From Acholeplasmataceae bacterium (lineage in GTDB: Bacteria; Bacillota; Negativicutes; Acidaminococcales; Acidaminococcaceae): a stretch of DNA of 6,120 bases. This document shows, piece by piece, positions 1 through 5,997 of the stretch. Location: assembly GCA_012719555.1 (NCBI GenBank), contig JAAYAE010000052.1:1-6120 (forward strand). Direction: 5' to 3'. The notes beneath the pieces were generated by a model. It was not told where the DNA came from and did not search any database. It saw nothing but the letters and a program-made list of their open reading frames with translations. A program made the translations under genes and the position numbers. Every line of letters begins with the position of its first letter. Within the stretch, counting starts at the first letter, position 1.

Positions 1-70
1 GATAAGCTGACTTTAGTACGAAAGCATTAGAGTGTAATATTTAATGTTGTTTTTAAGTTTTAGTCACTGT

Positions 71-120
71 AAAAAAGCAGGATACCAGAACATACGTTTT
101 AGTATCCTGCTTAATTTTCT
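71..120. terminator. Hairpin terminator upstream of lexA, possibly bidirectional
   Basis: An 11-bp perfect inverted repeat pairs 75-85 (AAGCAGGATAC) with 102-112 (GTATCCTGCTT). A further 3-bp pairing (AAC/GTT, 89-91 with 96-98) is possible inside the loop. On the plus strand a U-rich run follows (TTAATTTTCT). On the minus strand the hairpin is followed by six Ts (complement of 71-76). It probably closes a transcript coming from left of the window and insulates lexA. No upstream coding sequence can be shown in the 70 bases before it, so the direction is undecided. Confidence 0.7.
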
Positions 121-160
121 CTCTTCATTTTACATAATATATATTATCGGACGTTAAATG

Positions 161-174
161 CGAACTGATGTTTG
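161..174 (+). promoter_or_regulatory. LexA operator (SOS box) overlapping the lexA -35
   Basis: The sequence CGAACTGATGTTTG has the Gram-positive LexA/DinR box form CGAAC-N4-GTTYG; one base departs from the perfect palindrome CGAAC-N4-GTTCG. It overlaps the first three bases of the -35 element at 172-177, so LexA bound here would block RNA polymerase. An extra CGAAC half-site lies at 182-186 inside the promoter spacer, but it lacks a good partner. The placement implies autoregulation of lexA, as known in Bacillus and E. coli. Confidence 0.85.
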
Positions 175-200
175 ACAGTTGCGAACAAGACTGCTATACT
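172..200 (+). promoter_or_regulatory. lexA promoter (sigma-A type, extended -10)
   Basis: The -35 is TTGACA at 172-177, a perfect consensus. A 17-base spacer leads to the -10 TATACT at 195-200, preceded by TGC at 192-194, which makes an extended -10. Transcription would start near 207, leaving a leader of about 35 bases before the ATG at 242. Such a strong core promoter fits a gene held down by its own repressor. Confidence 0.88.
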
Positions 201-241
201 ATCTTTAGAGCAAAGAAAAAAATCCGGAGGTTTAAAAATTT

Positions 242-889
242 ATGGATATAAAAAATAATACTTCTACAGATTCTGAAGCTATGCTTACAGATCGACAAAA
301 ACAAATTTTAACTTTCGTTCGCGAATATATATATTCTAAAGGCTATCCTCCTGCTGTGCGTGAAATCGGTAAAGCGGTCGGATTGTCTTCTAGTGCCAGC
401 GTTCATGCCCATTTACACAAGCTTGAAGTTGCAGGCTTTTTATCACGTGATCCTTCTAAACCAAGAGCTTTAGAGCTCACTCAAGAAGCGTCCTGGCGCC
501 AAAAGACCTTAGTCCCCGTCCCTCTTGTAGGTAATGTTCACGCAGGACAACCTATCTTGGCCGTGGAAAATATTGAAGAAACATACCCTATTCCTTTTGA
601 TTTATTAGGTTGCAAAGAAGATGTTTTCATGCTAGCAGTAATTGGCGACAGTATGGTTGGTGCAGGCATTTTATATCATGATTATATTGTTGCCAGAAAA
701 CAGAACTATGCTAACAATGGTGATATTGTGGTTGCCCTTATAGACGACGAAGAGACGACCATAAAGCGTTATTTCCGTGAGCTCAAACAAATACGTCTAC
801 AACCGGAAAATGATGCTTATCCGCCAATTTTAGGCACAGATAATATTCACGTTATGGGAAAAGTAATCGCTGTATTTAGAATGTTATAA
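242..889 (+). CDS. lexA: LexA, SOS-response repressor and self-cleaving protease
   Basis: LexA represses DNA-damage genes in the cytoplasm and cleaves itself when RecA filaments form. At 215 residues it is near the usual 200-210. A winged-helix DNA-binding domain spans about residues 15-79 (LTDRQKQIL at its start, then VREIG and HLHKLEVAGF). The Ala-Gly cleavage site is in HAGQP (A101-G102). The S24-type peptidase domain follows, with catalytic Ser137 in GDSM and Lys175 in TTIKRYF. The start is chosen because GGAGG at 226-230 lies 11 bases upstream; the next Met (residue 14), just before LTDRQK, has no such site. Residues 139-140 after the serine are Val-Gly, where many LexA proteins have an acidic residue (for example GDSMIEAGI), a mild oddity. 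Self-regulation is indicated by the SOS box over its promoter. The gene stands alone and converges on the neighbouring operon. Confidence 0.97.
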   Translation: MDIKNNTSTDSEAMLTDRQKQILTFVREYIYSKGYPPAVREIGKAVGLSSSASVHAHLHKLEVAGFLSRDPSKPRALELTQEASWRQKTLVPVPLVGNVHAGQPILAVENIEETYPIPFDLLGCKEDVFMLAVIGDSMVGAGILYHDYIVARKQNYANNGDIVVALIDDEETTIKRYFRELKQIRLQPENDAYPPILGTDNIHVMGKVIAVFRML

Positions 890-897
890 TATTTTAG

Positions 898-953
898 AAT
901 AAAAATAGACATGGTATGGGTGAAAAATCACCTGTAGCATGTCTATTTTTATT
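898..953 (+). terminator. lexA terminator, long hairpin with a nested hairpin
   Basis: Beginning 9 bases after the lexA stop, a perfect 16-bp stem pairs 898-913 with 938-953 (outer arms AATAAAAATAGACATG and its complement). The 3' arm runs into a U-rich tract (TATTTTTATTT). The 24-base loop holds a second hairpin, GGTGA-AAAA-TCACC (919-932). The stem is A/T-flanked on both sides, so it could also stop transcripts coming from the opposite strand. Confidence 0.9.
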
Positions 954-1023
954 TGGGTATTTATCGTCTACGTTTTATCATCAATGTATGGATGATTTTC
1001 CACCAATATAGTTATTTTTTCTC

Positions 1024-1043
1024 ATGGGTGACTTCTCACCCAT
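1024..1043. repeat. Hairpin ATGGGTGA-CTTC-TCACCCAT
   Basis: A perfect 8-bp inverted repeat has a 4-base loop. Neither strand shows a T-run right after it, so a plain intrinsic terminator is unlikely. Its core (GGTGA-N4-TCACC) repeats the small hairpin nested in the lexA terminator at 919-932, including the preceding ATG (ATGGGTGA at 916-922 and 1024-1031). Role unknown: a mobile repeat remnant, an RNA-stabilising hairpin or a protein site are all possible. Confidence 0.6.
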
Positions 1044-1102
1044 ATTCTAATATACTGATTTTTAACTAACACCAGTTTAATTCAACAGCATCTCTTTTTA
1101 CA

Positions 1103-1137
1103 GTCAAGAACTTGACCCATTACATTTTAATTTACTC
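1103..1137. repeat. Direct repeat copy 1, with palindrome GTCAAG-AA-CTTGAC
   Basis: This 35-base unit starts with the palindrome GTCAAGAACTTGAC, followed by an AT-rich tail (ATTACATTTTAATTT). It matches the unit at 1151-1185 with three mismatches and the same orientation, the starts being 48 bases apart. Confidence 0.75.
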
Positions 1138-1150
1138 ACATATTTTTGTG

Positions 1151-1185
1151 GTCAAGAACTTGACCTATTATATTTTAATTTCCTC
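1151..1185. repeat. Direct repeat copy 2, with palindrome GGTCAAGAACTTGACC
   Basis: This is the second copy of the 35-base unit at 1103-1137. Its palindrome extends one base to 1150, giving 7-bp arms, GGTCAAG-AA-CTTGACC (1150-1165). Written as GGTCAA-N4-TTGACC it has the same arms and spacing as the core of the terminator hairpin at 1391-1406. Confidence 0.75.
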
Positions 1186-1373
1186 GAAATTCAGCAAAAA
1201 TATACAATTTTCTTCCAAATGCTTCCAAAGCCTCTTTTTTACAGGTACAAACACTAGGACCCCTTAAATAAAAACGCTCAGAACGCAAATTTGGAGGTCT
1301 CTTTCTGGAACCCCTGTAAAAATGCGGGGTTCAGGGTTTATTAGTAAAAATTATAAAAATAACATGCAAATTT

Positions 1374-1417
1374 TCAAAAAAATACAAGTAGGTCAACTAA
1401 TTGACCTACTTGTATTT
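1374..1417 (-). terminator. Terminator of the hflX-ynbB-hydrolase operon
   Basis: A 17-bp perfect stem (1380-1396 with 1401-1417) has the 4-base loop CTAA. On the minus strand it is followed by a run of seven Ts (complement of 1376-1382, part of it inside the stem). The stop codon of the hydrolase (1393-1395) lies inside the hairpin, so the last codons of the gene encode one arm. It also faces lexA transcripts and may act on both strands. The inner 16 bases are GGTCAA-N4-TTGACC. Confidence 0.9.
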
Positions 1418-2838
1418 GCTTTTATTCCCATTTCAGGGAAAATGTTATCTAAAATTGCTGTAGTGAATTTTTCTTCCCAATGATACATTCCACTATAATG
1501 ACCTGAATTATCATTTTCACTGGTAGCCATACCATTCATCAAATATATAAAACCGTTAGGTTTGTTGGGTTCAACAAATATACCTGCCACTAAACCATAT
1601 GCGTCTGCAAAATGACCAACCATTTCTACATTTCTATTAACAAGAAATCTAGCAGTCCCCATTCCTGCAATTGGCTGCACGGCAAGTCCATACATAGTCA
1701 TATCACCGCCATAAGTGTTACCGTTATTTTTAACAGGATCATAAATCCATTGTGGTCGCCACATTTCAGCTAATGTTTCAGCTTTTATAATGCGCTTGCC
1801 TCTGTAAACACCTTTATCACACATTAATTGCAATAGGTGCTGCAATTCCATTGTAGATACATGTAAACCGCCCTGAGGTGAAAAAACTGTAGCATTGGTA
1901 CCAATTTTATAATCTTTTAAACTATAGAATTTATCATATTCACGAACATCAGGGTTGCTAATATAAACACTATCTTTACTCGGTGGTTTTTTCCCCTGTA
2001 AATCATCAATTTGGGGAATCCAAGGACCCTTATCATCCCATTTATCATCAGTTTGTTTTTGATAGATTGTTCCTACTTGCTTGAGTTCTATGCCTGTAAA
2101 ATCACTAATGTTATAGCTGCCTTTAATATCAAGTTGTTTTAATAAATGGGTACGCATATAGATATCAAAGCGTTCTCCTGTAATTTTTTCCATAATTGTA
2201 GCTAAAAGTCCATAGTTGAGATTTGTGTACTGAAAATATTCTACAGGGGGTTGATCTGCCTTTGCAAAGTGTTCGCCATTATTATAAAAAACACCATTAG
2301 GTATAAAAAATTCCTTCACACTATACTGAGGAGGAATTGAATACATTTTGCCATCGCGTAGAGAAGACGTATGTGATAGCAGCATCCTGGGTGTAATTAT
2401 AACAGTAGGAAAGGAGGGGTTGATTAATTTGAAACCAAGATATTTACTAACATCTTCGTCCAGATTAATCTTACCTTCTTCTACTAATTGCATGAATGCC
2501 AGACCGGTAAACATTTTAGAAATAGACGCTATACGAAATCTAGTGTCCTTGGTAAGGGGGAGATCTTTCTGTCTATTATCTTTATCAATATAACGACGTC
2601 CTAAAAAATCACTATAAACTACTTTTCCATTTTTTACAGCTAAAACTCCTAATCCCGGGATTTTTTCTCCTGTATCTCCAATCATATTAGAAAAGCTTGT
2701 ATCTAATTTTTTAGTTATATTTTGGGGCAAAGTACTGGTTGAAGCTTCAATGACATTTAAAGAAGGCCCCAAGTAAAAAGAAACCAGTAACAATAATATA
2801 GATATGCTTTGTACTGCTAGCTGTTTTAAATTGCGCAC
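1393..2838 (-). CDS. Secreted serine hydrolase, class C beta-lactamase / penicillin-binding-protein fold
   Basis: This is probably an exported serine hydrolase (PF00144-type); members act as DD-peptidases, esterases or beta-lactamases, and the substrate cannot be told here. Counting from the start chosen, a Sec signal peptide covers about residues 1-33: RNLKQ, a hydrophobic stretch with ILLLLVSFYLG, then a probable cut after IEA. No lipobox cysteine is seen. The catalytic SxxK is S105-I-S-K108 in RIASISKMF, and the Y-x-N motif is Y204-T-N206 with LNYGLL after it. The third motif (KTG/HxG) is probably GHFAD (His409), with Ala where Gly is common. The longest frame opens at GTG 2874, inside ynbB, with no good ribosome site. 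I prefer GTG at 2838, which has GGGAG 8 bases upstream and puts the signal peptide at the N-terminus (481 residues). It is last in the operon, about 22 bases after ynbB. Confidence 0.88.
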   Translation of the reverse strand: MRNLKQLAVQSISILLLLVSFYLGPSLNVIEASTSTLPQNITKKLDTSFSNMIGDTGEKIPGLGVLAVKNGKVVYSDFLGRRYIDKDNRQKDLPLTKDTRFRIASISKMFTGLAFMQLVEEGKINLDEDVSKYLGFKLINPSFPTVIITPRMLLSHTSSLRDGKMYSIPPQYSVKEFFIPNGVFYNNGEHFAKADQPPVEYFQYTNLNYGLLATIMEKITGERFDIYMRTHLLKQLDIKGSYNISDFTGIELKQVGTIYQKQTDDKWDDKGPWIPQIDDLQGKKPPSKDSVYISNPDVREYDKFYSLKDYKIGTNATVFSPQGGLHVSTMELQHLLQLMCDKGVYRGKRIIKAETLAEMWRPQWIYDPVKNNGNTYGGDMTMYGLAVQPIAGMGTARFLVNRNVEMVGHFADAYGLVAGIFVEPNKPNGFIYLMNGMATSENDNSGHYSGMYHWEEKFTTAILDNIFPEMGIKANTSRSIS

Positions 2839-2846
2839 TTTGAAAG

Positions 2847-2851
2847 CTCCC
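2847..2851 (-). promoter_or_regulatory. Ribosome binding site that decides the hydrolase start
   Basis: On the minus strand GGGAG lies 8 bases before GTG 2838 in the short gap after the ynbB stop. The alternative GTG at 2874 has only GGTTA-like sequence before it. This favours the shorter protein, which begins directly at a standard signal peptide. Confidence 0.65.
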
Positions 2852-2860
2852 TGCCCAATA

Positions 2861-4099
2861 TTATTTTTTGGCACTAACCATTTTAGCGGCTTCCATTATA
2901 GCTAAACGGCCATGTTCAAATGTGAGTCCACCTTGAAAGTAAACATTGTAAGGAGTCCGTAGCGGACCGTCACAACTAAGTTCAATAGAAGCTCCTTGCA
3001 CAAATGTACCCGCAGCCATGATAATTTCATCTTGATAGCCAGGAATCATTGCCGGCACAGGGGAGACATGGGCGTCTACAGGAGAATTAGCTTGAATTGC
3101 TACACAAAAATCACAGAGTTTTTCCCTACTCCCTAGCGTTATAGCTTGAATAATATCACTACGGCTATCGTTAGGCTCCGGGCTTACTTTATAGCCCAGA
3201 TTAGAAAAAACAGCTGCTGCAAATATTGCTGTTTTTACTGCCTGCAAAACAACATGAGGGGCTAAAAATAAACCTTGATAAAATTCCCTGGCTGTATCGC
3301 CTAAAGTTGCACCCATTTCAGCGCCCAGCCCTGGAGCGGTGAGACGATATGAGGCAGCTTCCACTAAATCTGCCCTTCCTGCAATATAACCACCGGTAGG
3401 TGCCAGTCCCCCACCAAGATTTTTAATTAATGAACCGGCAACTAAATCGGCACCCACTTCTATTGGTTCCTGCTTTTCCATGAATTCGCCATAACAGTTA
3501 TCAACAAAACAAATACAATTGGGATTAACAGCTTTCACTACCGCACATATTTCACCTATTTCTGCTACATTCAAGGTCTTGCGCACGCTGCTGTAACCAC
3601 ACGAACGTTGAATATGAACCAGTTTTGTCTTAGCGGTAACAGCTTCCTTAAGAGCAGGCAAGTCAACGGTATGTCCAACCATAGGTATTTCCTTATAAAT
3701 AATCCCAATATCTATTAAAGAACCTAACGTTTTTACCGGTGCACCAATAATCGTCTGCATAGTATCATAGGGTGCCCCTGTAGCAGCAATCATTTCATCT
3801 CCAGGCTTTAGATTACCCAAAAGGGCTACAGCCAAAGCATGGGTTCCTGAAACGAATTGCGAACGTACCAGTGCGGCCTCAGCTTTAAAAATATCCGCGT
3901 AAATTAAATCTAAATTATCGCGTCCTACGTCAGAATAAGCATAACCTGTAGTTGGTTTGAGATAATAATCCGAAACTTTATTTTTGCGGAAAGCAGACAT
4001 TACTTTTTTGGTATTAAAGAGTGCGGCTTCCTCGTATTGCCAAGTACAAGCATTTACTGTTTTTAAAGCATTAAGTTCTAATTGTTCATAATTAAGCAT
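2861..4099 (-). CDS. ynbB: YnbB-type PLP enzyme, methionine gamma-lyase / 'aluminium resistance' family
   Basis: A cytosolic fold-type I PLP enzyme of the Cys/Met-metabolism superfamily (PF06838 type). Its relatives are annotated as methionine gamma-lyase-like or aluminium resistance proteins, and the true substrate is poorly established. At 412 residues it is full length. Visible features are the cofactor-phosphate region SGTHALA (84-90), the aspartate expected to pair with the pyridine nitrogen in CFVDNCYGEF (D200), and the Schiff-base lysine in AGSLIKNLGGG (K226), followed by the glycine-rich PTGGYIAG. The C-terminal part contains GTFVQGASIELSCDGP (364-379), typical of the family. The start codon overlaps the hflX stop by one base (TAATG), with GGAG 10 bases upstream, so translation is probably coupled. 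ynbB commonly sits beside hflX, hfq or lexA in Firmicutes. The family call is firm, the reaction is not. Confidence 0.93.
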   Translation of the reverse strand: MLNYEQLELNALKTVNACTWQYEEAALFNTKKVMSAFRKNKVSDYYLKPTTGYAYSDVGRDNLDLIYADIFKAEAALVRSQFVSGTHALAVALLGNLKPGDEMIAATGAPYDTMQTIIGAPVKTLGSLIDIGIIYKEIPMVGHTVDLPALKEAVTAKTKLVHIQRSCGYSSVRKTLNVAEIGEICAVVKAVNPNCICFVDNCYGEFMEKQEPIEVGADLVAGSLIKNLGGGLAPTGGYIAGRADLVEAASYRLTAPGLGAEMGATLGDTAREFYQGLFLAPHVVLQAVKTAIFAAAVFSNLGYKVSPEPNDSRSDIIQAITLGSREKLCDFCVAIQANSPVDAHVSPVPAMIPGYQDEIIMAAGTFVQGASIELSCDGPLRTPYNVYFQGGLTFEHGRLAIMEAAKMVSAKK

Positions 4100-5928
4100 T
4101 AATAAATGTCTCCAGTTTTTATGTATTGTTCGTATTTTTTAGCGAGTTCAAATGGCAGGCGAACTTTTATATTAACTCCATTTTCAGTATAGTTTTCTTC
4201 TAATACTGTCGCAATTTCATGTAATTGAGCGGCTTTAGCCGTTTCTGTATAAGGAGAGCTTAAATTAAGTTCTACGGATTGCATTTGCAAGTTTTCTACA
4301 ATAAGCGCTAAAAGTTTATCTAACCCAAGTCCTTTTTTTGCAGAAATACAAGCACTATTTTCTGTTTTGGCTAGGCGCTGAACCAATTCACTATCAGCAG
4401 ATAACTTATCAACTTTATTATAAACAGTAATAATGGGTTTATCAATTGCACCAATATTTTTTAATACCTCATAAACAGCTTCACTTTGTTCTTGATATAG
4501 TTCATGACTAACATCAATAACATGTAACAAAAGATCTGATTCCGTAACTTCTTCTAACGTTGAACGAAAAGCGGCTACTAATTGATGAGGCAACCGTTGA
4601 ATAAAACCTACCGTATCTGTTAAAACAGCTTCTTGTTTATCCGGAAGGGCTAATTTTCTGGTTGTAGGGTCAAGAGTAGCAAACAATTGATCCTTAGCGT
4701 AGATATCAGAATCAGTTAAGGTATTGAGAAGAGTAGATTTACCGGCATTTGTATAACCCACTAAACTAATAGTTGCTATTTGATTTTTGTTCCTTTGGTT
4801 TCTATGCAAATTACGTACAGTTTTTATTTTGTCGATATTATCATTGATAAATGTAATGCGATCACGAATACGTCTACGATCTACCTCTAATTTCGTTTCA
4901 CCCGGTCCTCTGGTTCCAATACCGCCACCAAGTCTGGAAAGACTGAGTCCTTGACCTGTGATGCGTGGCAGTGTGTATTTTAATTGGGCCAGTTCCACTT
5001 GCATCTTACCTTCGTTAGTATAAGCTCTTTGTGCAAAAATATCGAGGATTAAACCTGTTCTATCAAGTACTCTAACGCCGGTTGCACGCTCTAGATTGCG
5101 TTGTTGGGCCGGTGATAATTCATCATCAAAAATACATAAATCAATGTTTTCTTGTTGGGCAAAAAGAGCCAACTCCCCCACTTTACCTTTGCCAATGAAA
5201 TAGGCAGGATCAGGCTTGGGCCTTTTTTGAAAAAACTTACCTATAACCAATGCCCCGGCAGTATCTGTTAGCTGTTTTAATTCCTCCAGAGAATTTTCAG
5301 GTGTCCAAGCTCCTTTTGTATTCCCCCATTCCAAGGAAACAAGCATAGCTCGTTCTTGTTCCTCTTTTAGAGCTGTGCCTTCTGTTTCTTTAGCTAAAAT
5401 GCGTTCCAAAGTATTAATAATATTTTGAAAATAGAACTCTTCAGCAGCTTCCAAAGAAAGTGGTCCATATTCTTCGCAAATTAATTGTTTATTCTCATCA
5501 ATTCCTGTAATCATGCCAAAAGATACTAATGATTTAGAAAAATCAGGGCCAACAACGCCTATGGTTATCATAGCATCAAAACGACTATTTTTAAGTGCTG
5601 AATAATCAACACCGCTCAAAGCACTATTGCCCCCTAAATGAGTGTGTACACAACGAACACCACTTAAACGTGATTGGCCTCGCTTTCCTTCAAAACTAGG
5701 AAGCTCAACACTATCAGTATTACCTATTGTAATGCTGGTTATTGTGCCATCACGGGCTATATAAAGAGAGATTTCTTTATTGATATACTCAGAGACATTA
5801 GCAAGTTTACACGCAATATCTGCTGAAACTAGTTGCCCTGATAGAATTGGCATTTCATATATTTGTTTTAGTTCTTCTAAAACTACGTCTTTAATTCCTT
5901 TTATATTACCAAAAATCTCAGCCATCAT
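4099..5928 (-). CDS. hflX: HflX, ribosome-associated GTPase with long N-terminal extension
   Basis: HflX binds the large ribosomal subunit and, in studied bacteria, splits stalled or hibernating ribosomes under stress. The canonical protein starts near residue 195 (MLVSLEW). Its HflX-specific domain runs about 225-318 (FIGKGKVGEL, FDDELSPAQQRNLE), then the glycine-rich LGGGIGTRGPGETK (333-346). The G domain has G1 GYTNAGKST (391-399), G2 FATLDPTTR (416-424), G3 DTVGF (438-442), G4 NKVD (504-507) and G5 SAK (529-531). At 609 residues it is much longer than E. coli HflX (about 426). The extra N-terminal 190 residues hold E52 and HTHLGGNSALSGVD (95-108), matching the JAMM metalloprotease signature. 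Two ATGs stand in tandem. AAAAGGAGG ends only 2 bases from the first and 5 from the second, so 5925 may be the real start. A promoter lies just upstream, and the stop overlaps the start of ynbB. Confidence 0.96.
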   Translation of the reverse strand: MMAEIFGNIKGIKDVVLEELKQIYEMPILSGQLVSADIACKLANVSEYINKEISLYIARDGTITSITIGNTDSVELPSFEGKRGQSRLSGVRCVHTHLGGNSALSGVDYSALKNSRFDAMITIGVVGPDFSKSLVSFGMITGIDENKQLICEEYGPLSLEAAEEFYFQNIINTLERILAKETEGTALKEEQERAMLVSLEWGNTKGAWTPENSLEELKQLTDTAGALVIGKFFQKRPKPDPAYFIGKGKVGELALFAQQENIDLCIFDDELSPAQQRNLERATGVRVLDRTGLILDIFAQRAYTNEGKMQVELAQLKYTLPRITGQGLSLSRLGGGIGTRGPGETKLEVDRRRIRDRITFINDNIDKIKTVRNLHRNQRNKNQIATISLVGYTNAGKSTLLNTLTDSDIYAKDQLFATLDPTTRKLALPDKQEAVLTDTVGFIQRLPHQLVAAFRSTLEEVTESDLLLHVIDVSHELYQEQSEAVYEVLKNIGAIDKPIITVYNKVDKLSADSELVQRLAKTENSACISAKKGLGLDKLLALIVENLQMQSVELNLSSPYTETAKAAQLHEIATVLEENYTENGVNIKVRLPFELAKKYEQYIKTGDIY

Positions 5929-5930
5929 GT

Positions 5931-5939
5931 CCTCCTTTT
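5931..5939 (-). promoter_or_regulatory. hflX ribosome binding site
   Basis: On the minus strand AAAAGGAGG is followed by AC and then ATGATG. The spacing is 2 bases to the first ATG (5928) and 5 to the second (5925), which favours initiation at the second and a protein one residue shorter. Confidence 0.75.
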
Positions 5940-5969
5940 AGGTTATGCTATGTGTTTTCTATTCCGTTA

Positions 5970-5997
5970 ATTATACCATAAAAAAGGGCATTGCTAA
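5970..5997 (-). promoter_or_regulatory. hflX operon promoter (extended -10), overlapping the upstream terminator
   Basis: On the minus strand the -10 is TATAAT (complement of 5970-5975), a perfect consensus preceded by TGG, an extended -10. At 16 bases spacing the -35 is TTAGCA (complement of 5992-5997), matching TTGACA at four of six positions. That -35 lies in the loop and inner stem of the terminator hairpin at 5983-6011. The ATG at 5928 is about 40 bases downstream. The extended -10 would compensate for the weak -35. Confidence 0.75.

Larger units (their letters stand above)
890..1392. other. Gene-free convergent intergenic region with palindromes and repeats
   Basis: About 500 bases lie between the lexA stop and the hydrolase stop, and I see no convincing gene. 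The region holds the lexA terminator, a hairpin at 1024-1043, two direct repeats at 1103-1137 and 1151-1185, a short GAACCCC/GGGGTTC inverted repeat (1308-1314 with 1326-1332), and the operon terminator at its right edge. A 51-codon open stretch without ATG (minus strand, stop at 1175-1177) is the only coding-like signal and is treated as a possible remnant in the findings. Confidence 0.75.

Noticed and set aside
1..30. End of an upstream plus-strand gene (stop TAG at 28-30)
   Set aside because: Nine codons without recognisable content cannot be told from chance, although the terminator at 71-120 would suit such a gene.
1024..1043. Hairpin as a second intrinsic terminator
   Set aside because: No T-run follows it on either strand.
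1103..1185. Two 35-base direct repeats as a mini CRISPR array
   Set aside because: There are only two units with a 13-base gap, an AT-rich tail is included in the repeat, and no cas gene is nearby.
1290..1340. tRNA-like or riboswitch-like element around GAACCCC/GGGGTTC
   Set aside because: There is only one 7-bp stem, with no acceptor, anticodon or T-arm arrangement and no known aptamer motif.
1322..1483. 53-codon ATG frame on the plus strand
   Set aside because: Its nearest GGAGG (1293-1297) is about 24 bases from the ATG, it runs through the operon terminator and the antisense of the hydrolase end, and the peptide is unremarkable.
2348..2593. Open frame of 81 codons on the plus strand
   Set aside because: It lies wholly antisense to the hydrolase gene, whose catalytic SxxK region is on the opposite strand, and it resembles no protein I know.
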